A stretch of 45,820 nt of DNA. It comes from Candidatus Hydrogenedentota bacterium (GTDB lineage Bacteria > Hydrogenedentota > Hydrogenedentia > Hydrogenedentales > SLHB01). Shown piece after piece: positions 1 to 8,228 of the stretch. The translations under genes were made by a program, and so were the position numbers. Each line of letters opens with the position of its first letter. The first letter of the stretch is position 1. Where the stretch lies: assembly GCA_016209895.1 (NCBI GenBank), contig JACQVH010000256.1, positions 1-45,820 on the forward strand, written 5' to 3'. The notes under the pieces are model-generated. The model had not been told where the DNA came from. It was given only the letters and a program-made list of their open reading frames with translations, and did no database searches.

Positions 1-60
1 CGGCGAAGACGGTGCGGTCCTCCGCTTCCCACCGACGTTGCTTGACGACGTGGCCGGGCA

Positions 61-321
61 TTACAGCCACTTCACCACTGCGATCATTACAAAAATGGAG
101 CCGATCCCCAGCGCCATCTGCCAAACTGCGGGACCCTCCTTCTTCTTGCCTTTTGCCCCTTTCTTCCCGCCCATTTCGTCATACGACGACGAAACGTCGC
201 TAACCCCGGCTGCACCTCCCCCTCGTAGACCGCCCGCCGAGACTTGCGTTGTCACCAAACCAAGCATCAGTCCCGTGGCCAAGCCCAGAACCAGAACGAG
301 CGCCACTGTTTTCATTACCAT
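61..321 (-). CDS. Small two-segment membrane protein of unknown function
   Basis: 86 residues, family not recognised. The N-terminus (about residues 3-28) is a hydrophobic stretch ending in a plausible signal-peptidase site near VSAGG, followed by a glycine-rich segment, a strongly basic patch (GGKKGAKGKKKEG, about residues 51-63) and a C-terminal membrane segment ending KWL. It is probably an inner-membrane or tail-anchored protein with a short basic loop. The start is backed by AAGGAG about 9 bases upstream; a second ATG two codons in is equally possible. It is divergent from the coiled-coil gene at 561, with which it shares a 239-base intergenic region. The function is unknown. Confidence 0.65.
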   Translation of the reverse strand: MVMKTVALVLVLGLATGLMLGLVTTQVSAGGLRGGGAAGVSDVSSSYDEMGGKKGAKGKKKEGPAVWQMALGIGSIFVMIAVVKWL

Positions 322-352
322 AGCCGAACTCCTTTCGAACCCTTCAATCCAT

Positions 353-382
353 ATTTTAGCCTTGAAATTACGAAAAATGCAA
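353..382 (-). promoter_or_regulatory. Candidate sigma70-type promoter for the small membrane protein
   Basis: On the minus strand a TTGCAT hexamer (377-382) lies 18 bases from TAAAAT (353-358). Transcription would start near 346, about 25 bases before the ATG at 321. Found by eye only. Confidence 0.35.
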
Positions 383-489
383 CGCCATTAAACGAAAAAG
401 AAATATCCGAAGGCGACGCCTTGTTCCAGGATGGAACAGGGGCTGCCGCACCAATTCCCACTGCCGGCTGCGGAAGGGAGGGGCGAGTG

Positions 490-498
490 TGCTAATAT
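490..498 (+). promoter_or_regulatory. Candidate extended -10 promoter for the coiled-coil gene
   Basis: TGC followed by TAATAT at 493-498 within GTGTGCTAATATAC. It would give a leader of about 55 bases to the ATG at 561. No good -35 is visible. The GTGCTA core recurs upstream of four other plus-strand genes in the window. Confidence 0.35.
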
Positions 499-560
499 AC
501 AACCCGTCCGAAGAGTGGGGCAACGACGCCTCGCACAGGTGAACTGATGGGTACGCGACC

Positions 561-3500
561 ATGATAAATCCCGAAGCGATAGAGAAGTATCAGCAGGCGC
601 TCAGTTTATTCGAGGACCATAAGTTCGGCGAGGTTATCCCGCTTTTGGATGAGGTCGAACAGAATCTCCCGAACGGCATCAAGAGCGCGGTTCTAAGGGC
701 TCAAGCCCTCCTATCCATGGAATTGCCGGACGAAGCGGAGATCGCCTGCCAATCCGTGTTGGCCCGCTTGGGTGGGATGCGCGCCGACTACGCGGCGATG
801 GCGGAAATCTTCGGACTGGAAGAGGCGCAGGATTTTAAGTCGCTCGTTGACCAAACCGAAGTTGAGACCAAAGCGCTTCAGGTTTCCATCAAATCGAAGC
901 AGCGCGAGTCCGTCGAGAAATCGCAACTGCGTCGCGCCGTCGCCTCGTTGCAGGAACAGCTCGAGGCCGCACGGTCCGAGGCGGAGAAGGCCGCTACGAG
1001 CGAGCAGGAACTAGCGGCCCAATTGGAGCGAATCCGCGGCGAGGAGACGAATCAGGCGGAGGCCTTGGCCGGGGCTCAAACCGAACTGGCCTCGCTAAAG
1101 CAGGCGCTCACCGAGCGGGAAGCGGAGTTGGACGCGCTGCGCAGCAAGGCCGAGCAAGCCGCCAGTTCCGAGCAGGCGCTGGTCGCAGAACTCGAGCAAC
1201 TCCGTACCAAAGAACGAGAGAAGACCGACGCCCTGTCTTCCGCCCGCAAGGAAATGGACGCCCTGAAACATACCCTTCAAGACCGCGAACGCGCCATCGC
1301 CGACGCGGCGCGGCACAGCGCGGAGCGGGAGCAGGCGGTGGCGGCGCTCCAGCGTGAACTCACTTCGTTGCGCGGCAAAGCCGAGCAAGCGTCGGCCTCG
1401 GAGAAAGCGCTGGCCGCCGAGCTTGAACAATTACGCGTCAAAGAGAGCGCGAAGACCGAAGCGCTGGCGGGGGCGCGCAACGAACTTGAAAACCTGAAAA
1501 AAACGCTCACCGCGCGCGAGCAGGCCATCGCCGACGCGACCAAGAAATATGCCGAACGCGAGCAGGCCGTGGCGGCCTTGCAGCGTGAGTTGGAATCGCT
1601 TCGTACCAAAGCCGAGCGGGCCACCGCCTCCGAACAGTCGCTCACGGCGGAATTGGCGCAATTGCGTACCAAGGAGAGCGCAAAGACCGAAGCCTTGGCC
1701 GGCGCGCGGGGCGAGCTCGATAACCTCAGAAAGACTCTTTCGGCGCGCGAGCAGGCCATCGCGGACGCCACGAAGAGATACGCGGAGCGCGAGCAGGCCT
1801 TTGCAACGTTGCAACGGGAGTTCGAGGCCTTGCGGGGCAAAGCGCAGCAGGCTACCGTCGCCGAGCAGGCGCTGGCCGCTGAATTACAGCAGTTGCGCGA
1901 CAAGGAGAGCGCCAAGTCGCGCACCCTGGAATCGGCGCGGTCCGAGTTGGAGGCCGTGAGGGAGAATCTGGCGACCCGCGAGGCCGACCTCACTTCGGCG
2001 CTGCAACATACCTCGCGCACCGATGAGGCGGTGGCCGCGCTTCAACGGGAACTGGAAGGATTGCGCCACCGGGCGCGCCAGGCTTCGGAAGCCGAACAAG
2101 AACTGGCCACCGAACTGCAATCGCTGCGGACCAGCGAGACCTCGAAGTCCCAGGCGTTGTCCGATGCCCGAAGCCAACTGGACAATTTGAAACAAACCCT
2201 CGCCGAACAACAGGCCGCGGTGGCGTCGGCCGGGAACCAAAGTTCCGAAAGCGCGGAGATGGTGGCCGCGCTCCGGCGGGAACTGGATTCGCTGCGTGGC
2301 CAAGCGGCCCAAGCGTCTTCTTCCGAGCAGGAACTGGCCAAGGAACTGGAGTCGCTGCGGGCGGAGCAGGTAAGCAAGTCCGACGCCTTGAACGAAGCGC
2401 GAGCCGAAGTCGAGAACCTGAAGAAGTCGCTGCTCGAACGCGACTCGGCGCTCGAATCGGCGGCGCAACGCAGCGCGGAGAGTGAGGGGATGGTGGCCAA
2501 TCTCAACCGGGAATTGGAAGCTATCCGTTCGAAGGCGGCCCACGCCTCGACCTCTGAACAGGAACTGGCCAAAGAAGTGGAAGTGCTGCGCAGCGAGGAG
2601 GCGAACAAGAGCAGCGCTCTCGACCAGGCGCGGGCCGAGGTGGAAACCCTGAAGAAATCCTTGCTCGACCGGGATGCCGCGCTCGAATCCGCGGCCCAAC
2701 GCAGCGCCGAAAGCGAACAAATGGTGGCCAACCTCCAGCGAGAGATGGAAGCCATCCGCAATCAGGCCCAGCAAACTTCCTCTTCCGAAGAAAAGCTGGC
2801 GACGGAATTGGAATCGCTGCGGGCCACGCAAAGCTCGAAGACCGATGCGCTGTCGGATGCCCGCGCCGAAGTCGAAGCGTTGAAGAAATCCTTGAGCCAG
2901 CGCGATCGTACCTTGGCCCGACTCGAAAAACAGAAGGAAATTATCGAAGGGAAGGCGCCGCGCTCGAAACTGCTGCCAATCGCCGCGAGCGTGGCCGTCG
3001 TTCTGGTAGCTTTGGGTGGTTTCGGGGTGTGGAAGAGCGGGTTGCTCGGCGGCGGCGCCAAGAAGAGTGCGGGCAGTTCGCCGAACTTGCGCCCAAGTGT
3101 GACCGTGATCTTTCCCCTGGACCGGTCGTTGGGAACCGTGTACACACGTCCTATCGGCTCCACCAAGGAACAGGACTGGCAGCGTCTCGGGGAAGCACAG
3201 GGGACGATTTCGCGTGCGGATGACCAAGCGCTTCGGCTCGATCTTTCCCATGCGGCGGGAGACCTGTCGTTGCTGGCCAGCTTGCCTCCCAGCACGTTTC
3301 AGTCCGTGCATGTTCCCGCCAACCTGGCCAAGGCCGACACTTGGACCGTCGTCAAATCCCTTACGCTGCTCCAGGAGTTGGTGATCGAGGCCGACGTGGA
3401 CCATGCCACTCTCACCGCCCTCAAGGATGCGCTTCCGAATTGTTCCATCGAAACCAAAACTCCCACGGAGACCGAGGCTGTCGAGGCCGCCGGACCGCCT

Positions 3501-4169
3501 GAGGAACGCACACTGGTGTTCACTGGCGGGCGTTCCATGGGCACGCTATTGGAGCGGGCATGGGATGCCGATCGCTCTGCGCCCTGGAAGCGGTCTGGCG
3601 CGGCGCAGGGCTCCGTGACCGTGCCCGCCGGCCGTGTCGTGCGACTGGAGGTCGAATACAACGCTTCCAAGAACTTATCGCCCTTGGAGCAACTCGGGGC
3701 GGGCGACCTGTACAGTCTCGTGCTGTCGGCCCCTCACGTCAACGACGCGACCCTCGGCCCGGTGGCAAAATTGACCGGCTTGCGCGAGCTTGAAATCACG
3801 TCAACGAGTATTACCGACGCATCGGTATCCCTGTTCCGCCGTTTGCCCGCGTTGGAAAAACTGAGTCTGTATGAGGCCAAGCTGACGGACAACGGCTTGG
3901 CTGACCTCAAGGATTTGAAGCGATTGCGAGGCCTTGCGCTCTATGGTTCATCGGTCACCGATGACGGCCTCGTTGCGCTGGAACAGCTCCCGCGTCTCGA
4001 AAGCCTGAGTATCTGCCAGACCGATTCCGTCACCAACGCGGGCTTGGTACACATCAAGAAAATTACCGGCCTGAAATTCCTGAACGTGGCGGATACCGGC
4101 ATCACAAAAGAAGGCCGGGCATCGTTGCGATTCGATTTTCCGAACTGTCGCGTCATGCCCGAAAACTAA
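561..4169 (+). CDS. Long coiled-coil protein with one membrane segment and C-terminal LRR-like domain
   Basis: 1202 residues. Residues 1-75 are helical and TPR-like. Residues 133 to about 790 are an almost uninterrupted coiled coil built of nine tandem units of 77 residues (11 heptads). The first unit is only 56 residues and the last is partial. A single hydrophobic segment spans about 804-826, with basic residues just before it (APRSK), so the coiled coil is probably cytoplasmic and the C-terminus periplasmic. The C-terminal part holds two copies of a beta-rich module (about 840-890 and 995-1040, both with RS-LG/MGT and later AQG), the second followed by leucine-rich repeats (LTGLRELEI, LPALEKLSL, LKRLRGLAL, LPRLESLSI). 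No catalytic motif is visible. A structural, tethering or envelope-organising role is an inference. The ATG at 561 has no strong Shine-Dalgarno. The gene stands alone. Confidence 0.85.
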   Translation: MINPEAIEKYQQALSLFEDHKFGEVIPLLDEVEQNLPNGIKSAVLRAQALLSMELPDEAEIACQSVLARLGGMRADYAAMAEIFGLEEAQDFKSLVDQTEVETKALQVSIKSKQRESVEKSQLRRAVASLQEQLEAARSEAEKAATSEQELAAQLERIRGEETNQAEALAGAQTELASLKQALTEREAELDALRSKAEQAASSEQALVAELEQLRTKEREKTDALSSARKEMDALKHTLQDRERAIADAARHSAEREQAVAALQRELTSLRGKAEQASASEKALAAELEQLRVKESAKTEALAGARNELENLKKTLTAREQAIADATKKYAEREQAVAALQRELESLRTKAERATASEQSLTAELAQLRTKESAKTEALAGARGELDNLRKTLSAREQAIADATKRYAEREQAFATLQREFEALRGKAQQATVAEQALAAELQQLRDKESAKSRTLESARSELEAVRENLATREADLTSALQHTSRTDEAVAALQRELEGLRHRARQASEAEQELATELQSLRTSETSKSQALSDARSQLDNLKQTLAEQQAAVASAGNQSSESAEMVAALRRELDSLRGQAAQASSSEQELAKELESLRAEQVSKSDALNEARAEVENLKKSLLERDSALESAAQRSAESEGMVANLNRELEAIRSKAAHASTSEQELAKEVEVLRSEEANKSSALDQARAEVETLKKSLLDRDAALESAAQRSAESEQMVANLQREMEAIRNQAQQTSSSEEKLATELESLRATQSSKTDALSDARAEVEALKKSLSQRDRTLARLEKQKEIIEGKAPRSKLLPIAASVAVVLVALGGFGVWKSGLLGGGAKKSAGSSPNLRPSVTVIFPLDRSLGTVYTRPIGSTKEQDWQRLGEAQGTISRADDQALRLDLSHAAGDLSLLASLPPSTFQSVHVPANLAKADTWTVVKSLTLLQELVIEADVDHATLTALKDALPNCSIETKTPTETEAVEAAGPPEERTLVFTGGRSMGTLLERAWDADRSAPWKRSGAAQGSVTVPAGRVVRLEVEYNASKNLSPLEQLGAGDLYSLVLSAPHVNDATLGPVAKLTGLRELEITSTSITDASVSLFRRLPALEKLSLYEAKLTDNGLADLKDLKRLRGLALYGSSVTDDGLVALEQLPRLESLSICQTDSVTNAGLVHIKKITGLKFLNVADTGITKEGRASLRFDFPNCRVMPEN
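957..2930 (+). repeat. Tandem 231-bp coding repeats (77-residue coiled-coil units)
   Basis: The period is visible at both protein and DNA level: equivalent codons fall at 1353 and 1584, exactly 231 bases apart. Unit starts are at residues 133 (short, 56 residues), 189, 266, 343, 420, 497, 574, 651 and 728. The units share a pattern of E-hxxLRxKA, SEQxLAxELxxLR, KxxALxxARxELxxLK and (in full units) EREQAVAALQR. Units 2-4 are most alike, as are units 7-9, which suggests stepwise duplication. Confidence 0.85.
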
Positions 4170-4233
4170 TACCGCAGCGGTCGTTCGTCTTGGCGGTGGC
4201 TTTGGCCGCCCGCCATCTTTCCCGCCCTGACCT

Positions 4234-4251
4234 TCCCCCGCGGACGGGGGA
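4234..4251. terminator. GC-rich hairpin after the coiled-coil gene
   Basis: A 7-bp perfect stem (TCCCCCG/CGGGGGA) with a CGGA tetraloop lies 65 bases past the stop at 4169. There is no clear T-run, so terminator function is uncertain. The remainder of the 4170-4416 gap shows nothing else I can support. Confidence 0.35.
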
Positions 4252-4416
4252 TAAGAGCCTTCTTGGTTGCTTTGGTCCTTGTCGTCCCTTATCTTCCACA
4301 CGGGGGCCGAGAAACGCCAACTGTTGAAATCGGCGGCATTTCGGGTATTATTGTGGCGTTCTCTTACCCGTACTAAACGCACGCGCGACACGGCGCGAAA
4401 GGAATTACAGGGTACA

Positions 4417-5247
4417 ATGACCAAGCGGGACCAATTGCCACACTTATTGAAGCTGTTAGATGATGATTCGCCGCGCATACGTGAACACATTACCCAGGAG
4501 CTACTCGCATTCGGTCCGGGTTTGTGGGATGAAGTTCGATCGCTCGAGCCGGCGCTGACGGACCGCCAGAAGTCGCTGGTGTATCACCTGCTCTCACGCC
4601 AGCGTCACTCCGTGGTGTTTGCGCACGCTTGGCGCCGGTGGCCGTTGCTCCCCGATGAACTGGACCGACTTGAGTCCGCCTACGAACTCCTGGCGCGTTT
4701 CCAGTACGGATGGACGCCGCCGGTGCGGTTGAGTGAATTGTTGGACGACCTCGCGCAGGAATTCCTGGCCTCGAGGCGCTTCGCGGACCCCGTCGCGCTG
4801 AGCCACTACCTTTTCTCGGTCAAGAAATTCCGGGGAAACATCGAAGATTATTATAACCCGTTGAACAGCAATTTGATGTTTGTAGCTCAGGAACGGAAAG
4901 GCATCCCCGTTACTTTGGCCAGCGTCTTCATGTTGGTCGGGAAACGAGTCGGTGTTGCGATTACCGGCTGCAATTTGCCCGCAAATTTCCTGGCCCGAGC
5001 CCAAATCGAGAACGGAGAACTCTTGTTCGACTGTTTCAACGGCGGCCAGATTCTCACCGCGCAAGACGTGAAGAAACTACGGGCCACACTCGCGCGGCGT
5101 CAAACCGACGGGATTGCCAAGGCCCCCAGCGCGGTGCAGATCATTGCGCGTGTGTTGCGCAATATGATTAACGCCTACGATCTCGTCGAAGATGCCGAGA
5201 AGAGCCGGGCGGCGCAAGGTCTGCTCCAGTCACTACCCGAGAAGTAA
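4417..5247 (+). CDS. SirB1-family transglutaminase-fold protein
   Basis: 276 residues. The N-terminal half (to about residue 130) is helical and HEAT-like. Residues from about 140 carry the SirB1/transglutaminase-like signature: F-RGN-EDYYNPLNSNL, then ERKGIPVTLASVF, GCNLPANFL and LLFDCFNGG. In this family the fold resembles transglutaminase/papain enzymes, but the catalytic cysteine is generally not kept, and none is obvious at the expected place here. Bacterial members are often annotated as transcription or tetratricopeptide regulators without direct evidence. I chose the ATG at 4417, preceded by AAGGA, rather than an in-frame ATG at 4267 whose extra residues look non-coding. purE begins 86 bases downstream, so the two may be co-transcribed. 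Confidence 0.75.
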   Translation: MTKRDQLPHLLKLLDDDSPRIREHITQELLAFGPGLWDEVRSLEPALTDRQKSLVYHLLSRQRHSVVFAHAWRRWPLLPDELDRLESAYELLARFQYGWTPPVRLSELLDDLAQEFLASRRFADPVALSHYLFSVKKFRGNIEDYYNPLNSNLMFVAQERKGIPVTLASVFMLVGKRVGVAITGCNLPANFLARAQIENGELLFDCFNGGQILTAQDVKKLRATLARRQTDGIAKAPSAVQIIARVLRNMINAYDLVEDAEKSRAAQGLLQSLPEK

Positions 5248-5332
5248 CCTCGACGAGACCAGGGAACTCGCACATACCGCGACCGGTCATAATGAAATCG
5301 CCGCTTGCCGCATACCGAGGGAGAAGTGCCGT

Positions 5333-5824
5333 ATGACGAATGCCCGACCAATGGTCGCGATTATCATGGGTAGCAAGACCGACTGGGAGACCATGCGCCA
5401 CGCCTCGGAAGCGTTGCGCGCGTTTCGCATTCACCACGAGTGTCGCGTGCTCTCGGCCCATCGGACTCCATCCCAACTCTCGGAATTCATTCAAGAAATG
5501 GAACAGGGCGGATGCGAAGTGTTCATCGCCGGAGCGGGCGGAGCGGCCCACCTGCCCGGGGTTGTCGCGTCGCAGACTCTCCGACCCGTGCTGGGGGTGC
5601 CGATTGACAGTTCGTCGCTCCAGGGCTTGGACGCGCTTCTGTCCATCGTACAGATGCCCGCCGGCGTTCCGGTCGGCACGTTGGCGGTAGGAAAATCCGG
5701 CGCGACAAATGCCGGGCTGATGGCGGTCGCAATCCTCGCCACCAGCCGTCCCGACCTCCGCGACAAGCTTCGAAAATACCGCGAACAACGCGCCGCAAAA
5801 ATCCTGCGCGAAACCCTAACCTAA
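5333..5824 (+). CDS. purE: N5-carboxyaminoimidazole ribonucleotide mutase (PurE)
   Basis: 163 residues, the normal length for class I PurE. It interconverts N5-CAIR and CAIR in de novo purine synthesis in the cytoplasm. Diagnostic motifs are present: IIMGSKTDWETM at the N-terminus, SAHRTP (catalytic His region), AGAGGAAHLPGVVA, and SIVQMPAGVPVGTLAVGK with GATNAGLMA. The ATG at 5333 is set by homology (MGSKTD about 12 residues in). An upstream in-frame start at 5192 would overlap the preceding gene and add unrelated residues. No purK is adjacent. It is convergent with the GH172 gene; the 101-base junction (5825-5925) has no obvious terminator. Confidence 0.95.
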   Translation: MTNARPMVAIIMGSKTDWETMRHASEALRAFRIHHECRVLSAHRTPSQLSEFIQEMEQGGCEVFIAGAGGAAHLPGVVASQTLRPVLGVPIDSSSLQGLDALLSIVQMPAGVPVGTLAVGKSGATNAGLMAVAILATSRPDLRDKLRKYREQRAAKILRETLT

Positions 5825-5925
5825 GCCGCCAGGCGCCAACCACTACAGGTCCATGGCCGCCGGTTAGCAATTAGGGGTTCTTGACTCAGTACGCATTATT
5901 CGTTACTCATTGCTCGTTGCTTGAT

Positions 5926-7053
5926 TCATTTCCCCCGCCACCGGCGCTTCATGGCCAGCATTTCTCGGTTCGGTTTGATGACGCGAGAGGTCGTCTCAAA
6001 GCGCGGCTCCTTGATCCAGTGGCCCGTATTATCCCTCATAACCGGCAGGCGCTTGAGCATGGGAGGAACCTGGGCCGCACGAGTTGGTCGTTCCGCGTAC
6101 CAATAACTGACGCTGCTCATCTCGTTGCACAGGTGATTGCCATGCCCGTGCTCGATGGTTACCTTGACGGATTTTCCAAACCGAACCGGATTCTCCAGGT
6201 GAAATACGTAGCTCGTCTGATATCCGTTCGTGTGGCCTTCGAAAATCGAAGAGCCGTTGCGCAGGAACGCATTTGGCTGCATGCCCCATGCCTGGTTCAG
6301 ATAGTCTTCGCTGCCCGTGCCGTGCAGGTCCGGCGGCCACTTGTAGCCGTCCACCCAAATCATGTAGTCGCCCTCGCCCCACCACGTGCCCTGGAAATTG
6401 GTCACGCTCAAGTTGCAGCCCACGTAGTGGCCGCGTCCCGTAGTCTCTAAAATGACGTAGTTGTTCGCCCAGGCCGTCTCTTCCTTGTTCACGATGTCCG
6501 CTTCCGGATGGTTTACCGTGATTTCGTGTCCCCAGCCGCCAAATGGATTCTCGCGCCGGAATTCGGCATGGAAGTAGAGCATGTCGTCGTCCAGTGGGCG
6601 GTCGTAACGTTCATAGTCCACGTAGAAATACTGGTCGTGATCTTCCTTACTCTCGTTGACCAGTTCAATGAGGGCGCGCTCGCGAAACGGCATCGGTGCG
6701 TAACAATTCAGCGCGCAGCCGTGGTTCATCTGGTTATTGTGGTGCGTAGACGCCGTGAACAGAAAAGTTTGAAATGAATTCACCACCGAATGGCCCAGAC
6801 AAAAAAAGTCCCCCAAAGGCACGAGCACGCTCGGATACCGCGCGTTGTCCCACGTGAAACGCAGCAGGCATTCGCGGTAATGATTGCGCTGGGTCATCCA
6901 GATATGCGTGATCCGGCCCGGCCCGCGAATGTCCGCAAGGACAACACTTTTCCCCGGTGCGATGCGCCAGCGGTCATTGTTTCGGCCCGTCGTGTCAAAA
7001 GAGGAATAGCGACCGGTTCGGCCGTTTCCGCGGCGACAGATTCCCTCGAACAT
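5926..7053 (-). CDS. GH172-family (DUF2961) protein
   Basis: 375 residues, similar to GH172 proteins, a family whose characterised members act on fructofuranosyl or arabinofuranosyl linkages. Visible hallmarks include SSFDTTGRNNDRWRIAPG, ADIRGPGRITHIWMT, GDFFCLGHS, the core TWWGEGDYMIWVDG and HGTGSEDYLNQAWG. No signal peptide is apparent, so it is likely cytoplasmic. The start is firm: AAAGGAG sits about 10 bases before the ATG at 7053. It lies 104 bases downstream of the MBL-fold gene on the same strand. The natural substrate cannot be read from the sequence. Confidence 0.88.
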   Translation of the reverse strand: MFEGICRRGNGRTGRYSSFDTTGRNNDRWRIAPGKSVVLADIRGPGRITHIWMTQRNHYRECLLRFTWDNARYPSVLVPLGDFFCLGHSVVNSFQTFLFTASTHHNNQMNHGCALNCYAPMPFRERALIELVNESKEDHDQYFYVDYERYDRPLDDDMLYFHAEFRRENPFGGWGHEITVNHPEADIVNKEETAWANNYVILETTGRGHYVGCNLSVTNFQGTWWGEGDYMIWVDGYKWPPDLHGTGSEDYLNQAWGMQPNAFLRNGSSIFEGHTNGYQTSYVFHLENPVRFGKSVKVTIEHGHGNHLCNEMSSVSYWYAERPTRAAQVPPMLKRLPVMRDNTGHWIKEPRFETTSRVIKPNREMLAMKRRWRGK

Positions 7054-7157
7054 GATTTGATTCTCCTTTTCCGGGTCGCGGCGCCAAGAGACTTATACCC
7101 ACCGCACAAACCGCGCCTCATCTGTCATTCCGGCTCCACCCCGCTTGAGAAGCGACG

Positions 7158-8117
7158 CTACTGCTTACGTTTGGCCTTCTCGGCCAAATAGGCCAAACCC
7201 ATGGCGTTCAAGTGCGTATCGTACTCCAACCAAGGCCGGTCGGATTCCGTCAGCGCCACCCCGCACTGCTTCGTAATCATTTCTTCCGTGGCGACTCGAA
7301 TACGCTGCTCGATGTGCTCGATCAGGTCTTCTCCGTGCTTCGGCACACCGACCGCCTCCTGGAGGATTTCCTCCATCTGATCAATGGATTGCAGCAGCAG
7401 TGCCGCGCCTTCGGACAGCGGCGCGTATACTCCATAGTGCGTCAAATACGCCCGCTCCGCGCCGGTTGCGACTATTTTCTGCGCGCTAATCCGCGCCTCC
7501 GCCGCATCAAACTCGGTCGGCGTGCACGAACACGTGATATACCGTCGTCGGCCCCGGTGGACCGCGGGATAAGAGATGCCGAATGAGTCGCCCGTAAATA
7601 CGGCATTCGAGCCGGTATCGTGAATGACGAGATGATGGTTGGCGTGGCCGCGCGTATGTAGGAAAGTGAGAGTCCGCCCCCCAAAAGTCACCTGTTCCCC
7701 GTCGTCCATGGACCGCACCCGGCGTTCATCAGCCGGTTCGATGACGCCATAGATACGATTATATGCCTCCTCGCCGTAGACCTGTTTGGAACTCTCGATC
7801 AGTCGCGATGGATTTATAAGGTGTCGCGCCGCGCGCGGATGGGTCAGCACGGTCGCATTTGGACATTGCTTGAGCAGCGCGGACGTGCCGCCCGCATGAT
7901 CGAGATGCACATGCGTCACGATCAGATACTCGACTTGTTCCGGCTGTAGCCCCCGATCACGGAGCGCTTTCAGCATCAGCGGCGCCGCAAACACCGTATT
8001 GTTATCCACGAAGGCCGCCCGGCCGTCTTCGACGACAAGGAAGGCCGCCGCGCGCTCCGGCTGGTAGTAGTGACAGTCTATTGTGATGACGGAATCGGAC
8101 CCCGGATTTCTGCTCAT
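7158..8117 (-). CDS. Metallo-beta-lactamase-fold hydrolase
   Basis: 319 residues. The metal-binding set is complete: HVHLDHAGG (HxHxDH), a later His in TRGHANHHLV, the bridging Asp in FTGDSFG, and a C-terminal His in LTHYG. This is the glyoxalase-II/RNase-Z-like class of MBL proteins that hydrolyse thioesters, lactones or similar small molecules. The C-terminal third (ISAQKIVATGAERA onwards) is helical and could form a lid. The product is presumably cytoplasmic. A candidate promoter lies 70-100 bases upstream. The gene is divergent from the acyltransferase at 8229 and precedes GH172 on the same strand. The substrate is unknown. Confidence 0.85.
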   Translation of the reverse strand: MSRNPGSDSVITIDCHYYQPERAAAFLVVEDGRAAFVDNNTVFAAPLMLKALRDRGLQPEQVEYLIVTHVHLDHAGGTSALLKQCPNATVLTHPRAARHLINPSRLIESSKQVYGEEAYNRIYGVIEPADERRVRSMDDGEQVTFGGRTLTFLHTRGHANHHLVIHDTGSNAVFTGDSFGISYPAVHRGRRRYITCSCTPTEFDAAEARISAQKIVATGAERAYLTHYGVYAPLSEGAALLLQSIDQMEEILQEAVGVPKHGEDLIEHIEQRIRVATEEMITKQCGVALTESDRPWLEYDTHLNAMGLAYLAEKAKRKQ

Positions 8118-8185
8118 TTGTTAATCCCGCACCCACCGGTGCAAATAAAGGTTGAATTGATGGGGAAGTGTCCTATCAAATACCC

Positions 8186-8214
8186 ATCATACTGACCGGC
8201 AAGCGGAGAGACAA
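8186..8214 (-). promoter_or_regulatory. Candidate sigma70-type promoter for the MBL-fold gene
   Basis: On the minus strand TTGTCT (8209-8214) and TATGAT (8186-8191) are separated by exactly 17 bases. Transcription would begin near 8179, about 60 bases before the ATG at 8117. Identified by eye. Confidence 0.45.
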
Positions 8215-8228
8215 GGATTCCATCGCGC

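Noticed and set aside
1277-3404. Long open frames on the minus strand opposite the coiled-coil repeat (for example 1884-3404, over 500 codons)
   Set aside because: They arise because the plus-strand repeat has strong codon bias with few reverse stops. Their products are arginine/leucine-rich with repeat-mirrored composition, lack ribosome sites and match no family.
5881-6450. Plus-strand open frame opposite the GH172 gene
   Set aside because: The antisense frame is fully covered by conserved GH172 motifs on the minus strand and its own product is not protein-like.
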